Shown one piece after another: positions 1 through 8,662 of a stretch of DNA of 54,675 nucleotides. Source of the stretch: Candidatus Kaiserbacteria bacterium (GTDB taxonomy: Bacteria > Patescibacteriota > Minisyncoccia > Phycocordibacterales > UBA2100); assembly GCA_023267655.1 (NCBI GenBank), contig JAHFMV010000005.1, forward strand, positions 13,200 to 67,874. Reading direction: 5' to 3'. Every line of letters begins with the position of its first letter. Position 1 is the stretch's first letter. Under the pieces are notes generated by a model. It did no database searches. It was not told the origin of the DNA and saw nothing but the letters and a program-made list of their open reading frames with translations. Both the position numbers and the translations under genes were made by a program.

Positions 1-290
1 TCCACCAAGTTTTCGATGGGAAGCCCATGAGTATCCCACCCCCAGCGGCGACGCACGCGATAGCCGCGCATTGTCTTGTAGCGAGGAATGACGTCTTTGA
101 TGATCGAGCTTAAGAGCGAGCCATGGTGCGGAAGCCCGGTCGCAAACGGTGGGCCGTCATAGAAGACAAACTCGCCCTTGGGCGAGGGCTTCTCCAGCGA
201 TCGCTCAAACGTCTTATTCTCCCGCCAAAACGCGAGTATTTCCTCCTCGCGCTTCGCGGTCTCGCTTTTGTCCCTTTTCTCCTCTGCCAT
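1..290 (-). CDS. ileS: Isoleucyl-tRNA synthetase, N-terminal part
   Basis: The first ~96 residues of a class I aminoacyl-tRNA synthetase, running off the left edge. The translation has the start of the catalytic fold: [16 protein letters not shown], where the HIGH motif appears as HHGS, then [14 protein letters not shown] and [13 protein letters not shown]. This order is typical of IleRS, which charges tRNA-Ile in the cytoplasm; Val/Leu enzymes have different flanks. The ATG at 290 is preceded by TACGAT at 297-302 (minus strand) with a 6-nt gap, so the message is probably leaderless. It is divergent from the next gene. The reading frame is open to the edge. Confidence 0.9.
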   Translation of the reverse strand, partial: MAEEKRDKSETAKREEEILAFWRENKTFERSLEKPSPKGEFVFYDGPPFATGLPHHGSLLSSIIKDVIPRYKTMRGYRVRRRWGWDTHGLPIENLV

Positions 291-373
291 CCGCGTATCG
301 TAGCAAAGTTGAGCCAAAAAAGCAGGCCACTCGCACCGAAACCTAGGGAGCCGGGTTATCGTATACTTGTTGC

Positions 374-1402
374 ATGGGCGGCCCCGATACAATCGGCAAA
401 CATTCGCACAACGCGATTCCGAACATGCCCACGTTGGGCGTCAACGAACGCGCCCTCGCGTTCGCGATGCTCCACGATCGCAACAACAGCATTGTCCAAT
501 ACTCTGTGGATACCGCCGACGGACAGCGCATCGTGCCTTCCCTATCAGACAACGAATGGCCTGCGTTGGTGAATAAATTTAAGTCAAATCCTAAAGAAGC
601 GATTGCGACTGCGCGTTTGAATGTCTTTAGCATCCAACAGGACACCCGCCTATCAGAAGCTGACCGGACCGCCAGAATCGAGAGGTACGTACGAGCATTC
701 CTCGACCTCCAGGTGAAATTGGACATTGCTGCATTTCCGAATATCGATAAGCCCCAAAGCGGAGTCCCCGAATACATACCGCACGGCCTGATTGATATGG
801 GGTCGGATCTTACACAAGACCCGGCGCGGCGCTCTCGCGAGATGCTGCATGTCGATAAGCGGAGGATGTTTGCGCAAACAGCAAAGAATATTCTTAAATA
901 TTTCCAAACGCCAAATACTGATTCCTCGAGCGACGCAGCAAAGCTTTCTGTCGTCAAGAATGTTGCAGCCCTCGTATATACGGCGATGCCGTACGACAAA
1001 GCGGAAGCCGCAACATACCACACCTCGAAAAGGGTCGTCGGAGTACACGAGGCGTTCAACGAACGCCTCGCGCAGTGTCGGCATCACGCACTCTATACCC
1101 AGGTCATGCTGCAAGCTCTTGGCATCACGAGTCGGCTTTTTAAATGTGACGTTGACTTTGGAAGGGGGAGGTTCGAATCGCATGGCGCCAACCTCGTCCG
1201 CATCAATAACAAATGGTACATCTTGGACGCGACGAACCCGGACGTCAAAGACGGCATCGGCGAGATTTTTATGATTCCGATGAATGAATCAGATGTTGAT
1301 CCTACTTCATTGAAAGGAAAAGAGTGGGTTGCAAAGAAAAAAGATGGCAGCACCGTGAAATATCGCTCTCGAAACGATATGTACTACACGATCCGGCACT
1401 AA
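374..1402 (+). CDS. Transglutaminase-like (papain-fold) cysteine enzyme, function unknown
   Basis: 342 residues without a signal peptide or membrane segment. The C-terminal half has the ordered triad of the transglutaminase-like superfamily: Cys235 in AQCRHHALY, His270 in ESHGANLV and Asp285 in YILDATNPD. The N-terminal 200 residues match nothing I recognise. Such domains act as proteases, amidases or cross-linkers, and the substrate cannot be told from sequence. The ATG at 374 lies 6 nt after TATACT (362-367), which favours it over the later Met at 425. It converges on ddl with a 5-nt gap. Family assignment is moderately sure; activity is inference. Confidence 0.7.
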   Translation: MGGPDTIGKHSHNAIPNMPTLGVNERALAFAMLHDRNNSIVQYSVDTADGQRIVPSLSDNEWPALVNKFKSNPKEAIATARLNVFSIQQDTRLSEADRTARIERYVRAFLDLQVKLDIAAFPNIDKPQSGVPEYIPHGLIDMGSDLTQDPARRSREMLHVDKRRMFAQTAKNILKYFQTPNTDSSSDAAKLSVVKNVAALVYTAMPYDKAEAATYHTSKRVVGVHEAFNERLAQCRHHALYTQVMLQALGITSRLFKCDVDFGRGRFESHGANLVRINNKWYILDATNPDVKDGIGEIFMIPMNESDVDPTSLKGKEWVAKKKDGSTVKYRSRNDMYYTIRH

Positions 1403-1407
1403 AGGGG

Positions 1408-2502
1408 TTAAGTGCTACGCGACGTCTTCAATTTTTTCTCCTTCGCGTGCCGCTCGAGGGCGAGTTCGATGAGCTTGTCTATGATTTTTGCGTACGAAAG
1501 CCCGCTCGCCTCCCACATTTTCGGGTACATGCTGATATTGGTGAATCCGGGGATGGTGTTGATTTCGTTAACAAGCACACGGCCATCGCGCGTAACAAAC
1601 GAATCCACGCGCCCCATGCCCTCGCATTCGAGCGCTTTAAATGACGCAACCGCAAGTTCCTGCACTTTCTTTGTAAGTTCCGGCGAGAGACTTGCCGGGA
1701 TGCGCGGGGTCATGGCATCCGCGTCGAGATACTTTGCCTCGTACGAATAGAATTCGCTCTGGAGCATAAGCTCGCCGGGAACCGATGCGATCGGATTTTC
1801 ATTGCCGAGGACCGAACACTCGATCTCGCGACCATCGATGAATTCTTCGACCAAGACTTTCGTATCGAACTCGAACGCGTGCTTCAGTGCGTATTTAAAT
1901 TCCGCTTCGCTGCGCACTTTAGAAACGCCGACCGACGAGCCCAAATTCGCGGGCTTTACGAACATCGGGAGACCTAATTGCTTCTTCGCATCCGCAAATT
2001 TTATCTTTTCGTGCGAGCGCACCACGATGAATTTCGCAATCGGAATCCCCGCATCGCGCAATAATCTTTTCATCACATCCTTATCCATCCCCACCGCCGA
2101 TCCCAAGACACCCGCGCCTACAAACGGCACGTCCGCCAATTTCAAAAGCCCTTGTACTGTGCCATCTTCGCCAAAGGGTCCGTGCAAGACCGGAAAGACA
2201 ACATCGATCTTTCCTTCTACTTCGCCGGAATCGCGCGTAAGGACGCCCTCGCCGGATGGCGCCATCATCACGACCTCGCGGCTCTTTTCAGGCACTTTTG
2301 TGGGCTGATTGCTCGAGAGCGCGAGGTAGCGCTCGGAAACGCCGGGCGCCAGCCATTGCCCCGCTTTGTTGATGCCGATAAGCACCGTCTCGTATTTCTT
2401 CGCATCGAGCGCATTCGCGACATTCCGTGCAGATTGCAAAGAAACCTCATGCTCTGCCGACTTCCCGCCAAAAAGTATCGCGACGCGGAGTTTCTTCTTC
2501 AT
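1408..2502 (-). CDS. ddl: D-alanine--D-alanine ligase
   Basis: 364-residue ATP-grasp ligase that joins two D-Ala for the peptidoglycan stem peptide. Visible signatures are the N-terminal LFGGKSAEHEVS, HGPFGEDGTVQGLL, the ATP-grasp lysine stretch FVKPANLGSSVGV and the metal-binding VNEINTIPGFT near the C-terminus. Length is normal for the family. The start at 2502 (MKKKLRVAILFGG) is chosen over a Met 18 codons upstream because the fold starts there and TATAGT sits 6 nt before it (2509-2514). With the MurE-like ligase and the penicillin-binding protein in this window it shows that the cell makes its own murein. Confidence 0.95.
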   Translation of the reverse strand: MKKKLRVAILFGGKSAEHEVSLQSARNVANALDAKKYETVLIGINKAGQWLAPGVSERYLALSSNQPTKVPEKSREVVMMAPSGEGVLTRDSGEVEGKIDVVFPVLHGPFGEDGTVQGLLKLADVPFVGAGVLGSAVGMDKDVMKRLLRDAGIPIAKFIVVRSHEKIKFADAKKQLGLPMFVKPANLGSSVGVSKVRSEAEFKYALKHAFEFDTKVLVEEFIDGREIECSVLGNENPIASVPGELMLQSEFYSYEAKYLDADAMTPRIPASLSPELTKKVQELAVASFKALECEGMGRVDSFVTRDGRVLVNEINTIPGFTNISMYPKMWEASGLSYAKIIDKLIELALERHAKEKKLKTSRST

Positions 2503-2572
2503 GAGTTGACTATAACAGATTTCGAGACCTTGACATATTCGGCCGAGCATATACACTGTATCTACAGGAGAT

Positions 2573-2848
2573 ATGCTGCTCTTTGAATGGGACGAGGAGA
2601 AGAATGACCGACTTAAACGAGAACGTGATATCTCGTTTGAAGATATCGAACATGCGGCGCATTCTGGCGGACTTCTTGCCGATACTCCGCATCCGAATCG
2701 TGCAAAATATCCGCACCAGAGAATGCTCGCTATCCGAATCGGCGCACGAGTGTATGGCGTACCCTGCGTTCAGAGAGACGAGAACACGTATTTTCTCAAA
2801 ACCGCATACCCGAGCAGGAAATTAGCAAGACGATTCTTAAAAAATTAA
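2573..2848 (+). CDS. brnT: BrnT-like toxin (RelE-fold ribonuclease family)
   Basis: 91 residues beginning LLFEWDEEKN, then ISFEDIEHA, LAIRIGARVYGV and a C-terminal RKLARR: the pattern of the BrnT family, ribonuclease toxins of type II toxin-antitoxin systems. An AGGAG sequence lies 5-6 nt before the ATG and TACACT lies further upstream, so this message has a short leader, unlike neighbouring leaderless genes. The partner gene follows after 16 nt in the usual toxin-first order of brnTA. The gene is intact. Confidence 0.8.
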   Translation: MLLFEWDEEKNDRLKRERDISFEDIEHAAHSGGLLADTPHPNRAKYPHQRMLAIRIGARVYGVPCVQRDENTYFLKTAYPSRKLARRFLKN

Positions 2849-2864
2849 CAGTAGCAACATATCT

Positions 2865-3176
2865 ATGAAAAAAAATAAACCAAAAGCCGACTCCAATACC
2901 ATGAAATACTTCGACGATGAAGAGCGTGACCTTATTGAATCGTTTGAAAATTCGGATGTGAAAATAAAACCAATCTCTGCAAAGAGAAAGAAATTTTGGC
3001 AGCAAGTCGCCGCCAACAGCATTGCCGAGCGCAAAAAGAAGGCGCTCAGTCTCCGCCTCGGCGAACGTGATATCAACCGCATCAAAGAGAAGGCCGCAAA
3101 GAAAGGCCTCCCCTACCAAACGCTCATCGCCTCAGTCATCCACCAATACGCGACGGATCAACTTGGAGAGAAATAA
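2865..3176 (+). CDS. brnA: BrnA/CopG-type antitoxin of the BrnT module
   Basis: 103-residue basic protein. The N-terminal part has FDDEERDLIESFEN, typical of the segment that wraps the toxin. The C-terminal part (about 60-100), KALSLRLGERDINRIKEKAAKKGLPYQTLIASVIHQYA, is a ribbon-helix-helix DNA-binding domain. Antitoxins of this kind neutralise BrnT and repress the operon. It lies directly behind the toxin gene, so the two are co-transcribed. The stop is immediately next to the stop of the convergent helicase gene. Confidence 0.75.
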   Translation: MKKNKPKADSNTMKYFDDEERDLIESFENSDVKIKPISAKRKKFWQQVAANSIAERKKKALSLRLGERDINRIKEKAAKKGLPYQTLIASVIHQYATDQLGEK

Positions 3177-4784
3177 TTATTGCTTTTCGTGCAATTTGTT
3201 TCTGCGAGCCCAATAGTCGTCTTCAATTAATCCTAATTTCGCGAGACGCGCGTTGATGGCACCGCTTTTGCGGCCGAATTCTTTGCAGATGGTTTTTATC
3301 GACGTGTCCGCGCCGAACATTTCCGTCAACTTCTCATCGTCTTCTTTCGTCCATGCGCGGCCGGCGTTCGGGAATTTTTCGCGGATCTTGGCGAGCTTGC
3401 CGGTGCCGCCGACGCTTTTCTTTGTATCGATCGCAAATTCTTTTTCTTCCAGCGGCTCCGGCTCGTGCGCGCCGATTGCTTTGAGGAAATTCGTTTCGAG
3501 CACTTCTCGCTCGTCTTTCGGGATCGTCACGATGCGCTTTTGCGCCGCGTCGGATTTTGCTCGGAAAATCGAATCTTGCCGCACGATATCGGGATGGAGC
3601 ATGAGCGCACGATCGTTGAAGCCTTCGAGGAACAGCCCTTCAAGAGAGCGTACACGCGAGAGCGCGACATACCCTTGCCCGAATTCAAACGCATTCGAGA
3701 GATCGATCACCGCGGCATCGAGCGACATCCCTTGCGATTTGTGCACGGTAATCGCCCACGCGAGTCGGAGCGGTATCTGCTTTATCTGCGCCAAAATCTT
3801 CGGGCCATCTGTAATCGACCACTCACCCTGCACCGCCTCGATGCGCATTCCTGATTTTGTTTTCACGATTGGGTTGCCATTTGTCGCAAAGCCGACGACT
3901 TCGCCAAGAGTTCCATTTACATATCCCTCTTCAAAATTGTTGCGGGTGAACATGACGGATGCACCTTCTTTCAGCGTCAGCGTCTCCGGCGAAAGACAAT
4001 TCTGTCGCAGTGCATCCACGAGCGTCCGCGCGCCGCGTGTTGTCATATGGAAAACGTGCGACTTCCCATCCACCTTCGCGAGCGATTCATCGTTGTGGCG
4101 ATCCGCTTCCGCGTTATGCGTATGCAGCCGCGTTGCTTTTACTTTCCGATCAACCTTCATCCGCGATTGCAGAGTTTCAAAGTGGTAGTCTTCGACCGTA
4201 TTGTGTCGGATCGCTTTCAGAAGATCGAGAAAGACGCGGTCTTCCTGACGATGTTGTTCGGAGAGGTAGCAGACGACTGGATTCGCCTCTTTCCACGCGT
4301 CACTCTCGAATGCGAATTGCACGCGCTCGTTGCGCGAAACCGGCGGCAACTGGAAAAAGTCGCCGACGAAAATAACCTGGAGGCCTCCAAATGGTTGTTC
4401 CGGCATCATCGGCCTGCGCCGCAACGTCCGCAACACGCGATCCACGCTCGCAAGCGTCGCGCTATCGAGCATCGAAATCTCGTCGATTATCAAAATCTTC
4501 GCCTGCACGATGCGCGTCGCCGTCTTCTCGCGGCTTTGTATCATCTCAATATCCCAGTCCGATACGTTCTTCTTAATACCAATCCCGCTCCACGAATGGA
4601 TCGTCATCCCATTCACGTGCGTTGCCGCGATTCCTGTCGAAGCCGTAACCGCGGGCTCAACCCCGCGCTCCCGCAGCCATTTGATGTACTCGTTGATCGT
4701 ATGCGTCTTCCCCGCCCCCGGCTCGCCGGTGAGAAACACATTCACACCGAGTTTGAGAATTGAAAGTGCGTCCGCCTGCGTCAT
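3177..4784 (-). CDS. Pif1-family DNA helicase with C-terminal helix-turn-helix
   Basis: 535-residue superfamily 1 helicase. Walker A is GEPGAGKT (20-27), followed by TASTGIAATHVNG with the Pif1-type HSW signature; Walker B is ILIIDEISMLD (97-107). Later motifs include FVGDFFQLPPV, VHKSQGMSLD and GYVALSRVRSLEGL (motif VI). The last ~60 residues (AWTKEDDEKLTEMF...IKTICKEFGRKSGAINARLAKLG) look like a Myb/GcrA-type helix-turn-helix, probably a DNA-targeting tail. Expected role: 5'-3' unwinding in replication or repair. TACACT at 4791-4796 stands 6 nt before the ATG. Confidence 0.88.
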   Translation of the reverse strand: MTQADALSILKLGVNVFLTGEPGAGKTHTINEYIKWLRERGVEPAVTASTGIAATHVNGMTIHSWSGIGIKKNVSDWDIEMIQSREKTATRIVQAKILIIDEISMLDSATLASVDRVLRTLRRRPMMPEQPFGGLQVIFVGDFFQLPPVSRNERVQFAFESDAWKEANPVVCYLSEQHRQEDRVFLDLLKAIRHNTVEDYHFETLQSRMKVDRKVKATRLHTHNAEADRHNDESLAKVDGKSHVFHMTTRGARTLVDALRQNCLSPETLTLKEGASVMFTRNNFEEGYVNGTLGEVVGFATNGNPIVKTKSGMRIEAVQGEWSITDGPKILAQIKQIPLRLAWAITVHKSQGMSLDAAVIDLSNAFEFGQGYVALSRVRSLEGLFLEGFNDRALMLHPDIVRQDSIFRAKSDAAQKRIVTIPKDEREVLETNFLKAIGAHEPEPLEEKEFAIDTKKSVGGTGKLAKIREKFPNAGRAWTKEDDEKLTEMFGADTSIKTICKEFGRKSGAINARLAKLGLIEDDYWARRNKLHEKQ

Positions 4785-4802
4785 CCGGCTAGTGTATCAA
4801 AA

Positions 4803-5225
4803 TTACTTCCAATCAACTCCTTTGACTGTTCTCGAAAAGACTTTCTCTACTTCCTCTCGAGAAAGAGGTTTCCCTGTCTCTTTCGCAATGGATTGCAAAA
4901 GTTCAACCACAGCATCTTGTGCGTTTTCTTTGGCCTTCATTTTGTCAAACACATTAAATATCTGTGTTTTTATCTTTTCGTTGTCAAAATACCAATATTT
5001 CGCCTCATTTAAGGCACCTAAAATGTCATCCTGGGTAGTGGCGTATGGTGACAATTGATAGCCAAAATGGATTATGCGCCGTAAGTGATCATCGCGCTGC
5101 TGATTTGTGTAGCTTCTATTTCGCAACCATTCGCCTATCACTACTGCGACCACTGGCCCGACTAATATCGCCATTAATTCTACCAGTGCTTTGTGCGCAG
5201 CTATCATTGAAAGAACTTTTGCCAT
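4803..5225 (-). CDS. Small membrane-anchored protein of unknown function
   Basis: 140 residues with one hydrophobic segment near the N-terminus (about 14-33, LVELMAILVGPVVAVVIGEWL), then a charged, mostly helical cytoplasmic part. The central stretch RIIHFGYQLSPYATTQDDILGALNEAKYWYFDN resembles small phage or defence-associated membrane proteins, but I cannot name a family. No Shine-Dalgarno or close -10 hexamer is evident. It lies between the helicase and a DUF2283 gene on the same strand and may be co-transcribed with the latter. Confidence 0.6.
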   Translation of the reverse strand: MAKVLSMIAAHKALVELMAILVGPVVAVVIGEWLRNRSYTNQQRDDHLRRIIHFGYQLSPYATTQDDILGALNEAKYWYFDNEKIKTQIFNVFDKMKAKENAQDAVVELLQSIAKETGKPLSREEVEKVFSRTVKGVDWK

Positions 5226-5231
5226 AGATCA

Positions 5232-5399
5232 CTACACCTTTTCGAGCGCCGAAATTCCAAGTAATTCCATATTGAGCACGTTTCCATTTCGATCAAAATC
5301 AGCAAGAACAACGTCGCTAATTTCACGCGTCTCATAGATTTTTCCGCGCCGCAATTGAACATGCACCGCTTGTGCCTCAGCATCGTAAGAGATTTTCAT
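5232..5399 (-). CDS. DUF2283-family small protein
   Basis: 55 residues starting MKISYDAEAQAVHVQLRRGKIYETREISDVVLADFDRNG, the classical opening of DUF2283: a small beta protein of unknown function often found in toxin-antitoxin or mobile contexts. The start at 5399 is chosen because the domain starts there and overlaps the stop of the upstream gene by 4 nt, implying translational coupling. A longer frame reaching 5450 is only read-back into the preceding gene. Confidence 0.7.
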   Translation of the reverse strand: MKISYDAEAQAVHVQLRRGKIYETREISDVVLADFDRNGNVLNMELLGISALEKV

Positions 5400-6346
5400 A
5401 CTTTGCTTCGCATTTTCTTGATTTCGTTGACCGACATCTTTTCCGGCCACAACAAATTTCCTTCTCGGTCGTAAATCGGAACCATCCGTTCTGGGTGCTT
5501 CTTATTTTTCTCAATCATTACGGACGCGACATAATTTACAGCATCATCAATTTCCTCCGGCGTTGCTCCAAATGTCCTCCCTTTATATTTCCACCCATTA
5601 GCTTCTTCTTGGGTAAATGTCCTATCACGTTCCCATTCTCCACTATTGATCTGCAGTGCCAGTCCATGAAATGCACGAGGTGGAACTCTACCGTTCAAAA
5701 TAAATCCGTATTCATCGTCTACCTCCCAGCTACCAATGCGATGAGTATTTCCGTCCACGAAACTCGGGTGAAACTTATTCGGCCTACTTGGGTGTGCCGG
5801 TTCCCCCGGATAACCTTTATGTCCCGATGTCTTTAATTCGTAATTGTGAACTGCGCGTGCGTACTCATCGTTCTGCATCATTACGCGGCCCTCCTCTGTT
5901 GAAGTATCATACCCGTCCTCGCGACCATCCGGTTGCGGATACTCGCGTGACGAATCGATTTTGAATAGAATGCATACATCTAACGGTCCGTGCACATCAG
6001 ACCACACGGTGCTTCTAATATCGGTAAATTGACGATGCATCCGATCAACAATATTGAAATGCACATGCGCCATGCGTTTATTGCGAAAATCGTGATACCA
6101 TTCCTCTTTTGCATCTTTTTCTTCGTATGCTGAACGTCGCGAGTCTGCTCGTCCAAGTAAACCGTTTTCAAGAACGCTTGGCAAAACTTCATTCATATCT
6201 CCATCAAGCCACGTAAACATGGTGCCATCCTCGTTGATATACCGTACCTTATCCATTACTATCTTATGTACCTCTGGCGAGAGTGATTCGAGCGTTCTCT
6301 TTTCGAGCGGCTCGTGCGGTTTTTTATAAATGGATTCAAAACTCAT
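5396..6346 (-). CDS. Unrecognised 316-residue protein coupled to a DUF2283 gene
   Basis: A soluble, hydrophilic protein with no signal peptide. Recurrent conserved-looking parts are MFTWLDGDMNEVLPSVLENGLLGR near residue 45, HVHFNIVDR, and EYGFILNGRVPPRAFHGLALQ near 205. The last resembles segments of uncharacterised Parcubacteria proteins and is loosely like ADP-ribosyltransferase-type folds, but the similarity is too weak to assign. TACTAT at 6354-6359 stands 7 nt before the ATG. The 4-nt overlap with the following DUF2283 gene suggests that the two products work together. Confidence 0.6.
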   Translation of the reverse strand: MSFESIYKKPHEPLEKRTLESLSPEVHKIVMDKVRYINEDGTMFTWLDGDMNEVLPSVLENGLLGRADSRRSAYEEKDAKEEWYHDFRNKRMAHVHFNIVDRMHRQFTDIRSTVWSDVHGPLDVCILFKIDSSREYPQPDGREDGYDTSTEEGRVMMQNDEYARAVHNYELKTSGHKGYPGEPAHPSRPNKFHPSFVDGNTHRIGSWEVDDEYGFILNGRVPPRAFHGLALQINSGEWERDRTFTQEEANGWKYKGRTFGATPEEIDDAVNYVASVMIEKNKKHPERMVPIYDREGNLLWPEKMSVNEIKKMRSKV

Positions 6347-6381
6347 ATCGAAAATAGTATCACCAAAAACCTGCAGCTTCT

Positions 6382-6505
6382 AAAATCGCAGAAAAGACCT
6401 CAGATGCTAGGCGCGGGGAGGGCGGGTTCGGAGACGTATCGAGCATACGACGACGAACACGTTGGGGCCCCGCAACAACGTAGATGAGGCCTTTTCTGCG
6501 GTTTT
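6382..6505. repeat. 124-bp imperfect inverted-repeat element downstream of argS
   Basis: The outer arms 6382-6402 and 6485-6505 are 21-nt inverted copies with two mismatches. Inside lie a second stem (GCGGGG with CCCCGC) and an inner hairpin (GTTCG...CGAAC containing CGTAT...ATACG). The right arm overlaps the argS stop codon. The whole could fold as one long multi-stem RNA or act as a MITE-like element. There is no U-tract, so it is not a standard terminator. Confidence 0.6.
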
Positions 6506-8159
6506 ACACTTTTTCCGGAGCAGGAATGCCGAGGAGCCATAACCCATTTTTAAGCGTAGCGCGCGTGATGTCGGTGAGCGCGACTTTATGTGGTGAACTT
6601 GTCGAACCATCAAGGATTTGTTCTTTCGCGTACCAACTATTGAAGGCGGATGCGACTTGGATGAGGTAATTCGCGACGATATGCGGCTCGAGCTCTTCTT
6701 GCGCATGCAACACGATTTCGGGGAAACGGTAGATGAGGCGGATGAGTTCGCTCGGTGCAGCAGTCGCATCATATTTCGCTTTTACGTTTGCTTCTTTCGC
6801 TTTTTCCATAATCGCGTGGCAGCGCGCATGCGTGTATTGCAAATACGGCCCCGAATCGCCTTCGACGGAGAGCGCTCGCTCGCGGTCGAAGATAATATCC
6901 TTCGACGTCCCACCTTTGAGGATCTGGAATTTAATCGCAGCGACCGCCACCTCCTGCGCCAATTTTTCCTTCTCATCCGCTCGCGAATCCGCCGCGTGGC
7001 CTTTGGCGACTTCGGTAAGGTCTTCAATCAAGGACTCACCCGTGACCACATTTCCCTCACGGGACGACATCTTGCCGGTCGTCAACGTGAGAAAACCATT
7101 TGCGATATGTTCGAGCACTTTGTCCTTTGCCTCGGGAAACACTTCTTTAATGGCTGCGAAGACGACTCTTAGATACTCTTTCTGCTCGACGCCGACGACA
7201 ATGTACGAGCGATCCCATTTCGGATATTTCTTCAGCTTCAACTCGAAATTACCAAGATCTTTCGCTTCATACGTTGGAAGTCCTGCGGAATTGACGAACA
7301 CACGGGTATGCAGCTCGACTTTCTCACCCTTATACACAATCGCACCATCGCTTTCTTCAAAGACGCCCATGTGTTTCTCGACGATCTTCTTCCCAATAGG
7401 CCCTGTCTCACTCTCGAAGAATTCGTAGTCAAATTTTGTCCCAAGCGTTTTACACAACTCATGGAGATGCTTCCGTGACGTTGCAACGCCTCGTTCCCGA
7501 AGCTTCGTTAATTCTGCATCAGAGTCTTCGTACAGCGCTTTATTAATGGCATCGATTTCAACTTTGCCGTTCGCTTCGTATGCTGCGTTCCCTATTCGAT
7601 ACGCCTCGCCGAGCGCATGAATGTCATGCGCGTCGCCACCAGTTTTTTGGAGACCCCAGACGCATTTCGCGACCGGAAGCCCGATATCGGACGGATAGTT
7701 GATGCGCTTCACGTCGGCGCCGGAAAATTCAAAGAGCCGCGTAATCGACTCGCCGATAATATTTCCGATAAGATTGCCGATGTGGAGCGGCTTGAAAAGA
7801 TTCGGACTCGTATATTCGACGAGAATTGTTTCTTTTTTGAGAATGTCGTTCCCTCCCCACTCGTCCGCTTCTTCTTCAAGTATCTGTGCAAAGACTTCCG
7901 GTGCGAGCGTGAAATTGATGAACCCGGGCCCCGCGACTTCCACGCTTGCAACACCTTCAATATCGCGTGCTCCCGCCGCCAATTTCTCCGCAATCTCACG
8001 TGGGTTCATCCCCAGTTGCTTCGCATACACCATCGCCACGTTCGACGCATAGTCCCCATGCGCAAAATCGGTCGTGTGCTCAAGCGTAATCTCCTCCGGC
8101 GCAACCGAAACATCCTGCGCCTTTAGCGCATTCGCCAGTGCATCCCGAATCTGCTGCAT
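6504..8159 (-). CDS. argS: Arginyl-tRNA synthetase
   Basis: 551-residue class I synthetase charging tRNA-Arg, matching the two tRNA-Arg genes in this window. The N-terminal additional domain (1-90) has the expected AHGDYASNVAM. HIGN is at 126-129 in SPNLFKPLHIGNL, and KMSSREG at 363-369. The C-terminal anticodon-binding helical domain ends YAKEQILDGSTSSPHKVALTDITRATLKNGLWLLGIPAPEKV. Length is normal. TACAAT at 8166-8171 lies 6 nt before the ATG, so the message is leaderless. The last codons run into the right arm of an inverted-repeat element. Confidence 0.95.
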   Translation of the reverse strand: MQQIRDALANALKAQDVSVAPEEITLEHTTDFAHGDYASNVAMVYAKQLGMNPREIAEKLAAGARDIEGVASVEVAGPGFINFTLAPEVFAQILEEEADEWGGNDILKKETILVEYTSPNLFKPLHIGNLIGNIIGESITRLFEFSGADVKRINYPSDIGLPVAKCVWGLQKTGGDAHDIHALGEAYRIGNAAYEANGKVEIDAINKALYEDSDAELTKLRERGVATSRKHLHELCKTLGTKFDYEFFESETGPIGKKIVEKHMGVFEESDGAIVYKGEKVELHTRVFVNSAGLPTYEAKDLGNFELKLKKYPKWDRSYIVVGVEQKEYLRVVFAAIKEVFPEAKDKVLEHIANGFLTLTTGKMSSREGNVVTGESLIEDLTEVAKGHAADSRADEKEKLAQEVAVAAIKFQILKGGTSKDIIFDRERALSVEGDSGPYLQYTHARCHAIMEKAKEANVKAKYDATAAPSELIRLIYRFPEIVLHAQEELEPHIVANYLIQVASAFNSWYAKEQILDGSTSSPHKVALTDITRATLKNGLWLLGIPAPEKV

Positions 8160-8195
8160 TTACGAATTGTACACAATAAAAGGAACCATCGAAAT

Positions 8196-8381
8196 CTACG
8201 ACTTCGATGGCTCTCGCACATACATGCGCGAATGGATACGGATCGTTTCCGGACCACGGAATGCTGGCTTTGTTCCCGATCCGCCGCAATCAGTGCACTT
8301 CTTGAACGAGTCCTTACCTATCGACCTCTGACCCTTGTTCCGAAACAGCCATTTAAGGCCCCGACATCGTTTGCAAATCAT
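8196..8381 (-). CDS. Small DnaJ-type zinc-ribbon protein
   Basis: 61 residues: MICKRCRGLKWLFRN...KKCTDCGGSGTKPAFRGPETI. Two CxxCxG-type motifs, about 30 residues apart, could bind one zinc ion as in the DnaJ cysteine-rich domain, but no J-domain is present. An AGAGGTG ribosome-binding site sits a few nt before the ATG at 8381. The same frame extends further upstream, but only into the antitoxin pseudogene. The function is unknown. Confidence 0.55.
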   Translation of the reverse strand: MICKRCRGLKWLFRNKGQRSIGKDSFKKCTDCGGSGTKPAFRGPETIRIHSRMYVREPSKS

Positions 8382-8436
8382 GACACCTCTCCGTACTGCT
8401 CGCAGCACCCTATCTATTTTGAGAAAAATTGCAAAC

Positions 8437-8643
8437 TCATTTGCGCAAGACATTCTCGTCGAGAAATTCTCCACGCTTCGCTTGCGCGAGCCCCTCTTCC
8501 ACCCCCGCGCGATCTTCTTCCGGAATGACGAAAACACCGCCGGTGCCTGCCGCGATCTATTCAAGCACCCCTGCTGCATATTCCTGCCGCTCTTCAGGAA
8601 GCCCTTTCACCCTTTCAATCGCTTGTTCAAGTACCTTCATCAT
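8437..8643 (-). pseudogene. Antitoxin gene interrupted by an in-frame TAG codon
   Basis: One frame reads MMKVLEQAIERVKGLPEERQEYAAGVLE, then TAG (8557-8559), then IAAGTGGVFVIPEEDRAGVEEGLAQAKRGEFLDENVLRK and TGA. The two halves form a typical short type II antitoxin of the family whose members carry EREGLAQARRGEF-like C-termini. A Gln codon (CAG to TAG) is the likely original. No RelE/ParE toxin lies beside it, so it is probably a decayed orphan. Read-through of the amber codon is possible but unsupported. Confidence 0.65.
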
Positions 8644-8662
8644 ATACGTCACTATACCACAC

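Noticed and set aside
123-572. Open frame of 149 codons on the plus strand at the left edge
   Set aside because: It is antisense to the clear IleRS N-terminus and then out of frame with the transglutaminase-like gene; its sequence has no protein-like pattern.
343-1183. Two long minus-strand frames under the transglutaminase-like gene
   Set aside because: They are shadows: the plus-strand frame has the ordered Cys-His-Asp triad and a -10 hexamer at the right distance, the others have neither.
8557-8559. Genetic code change with TAG as sense codon
   Set aside because: Several genes here end normally at TAG or have no internal TAG; one interrupted antitoxin is better explained as a pseudogene.
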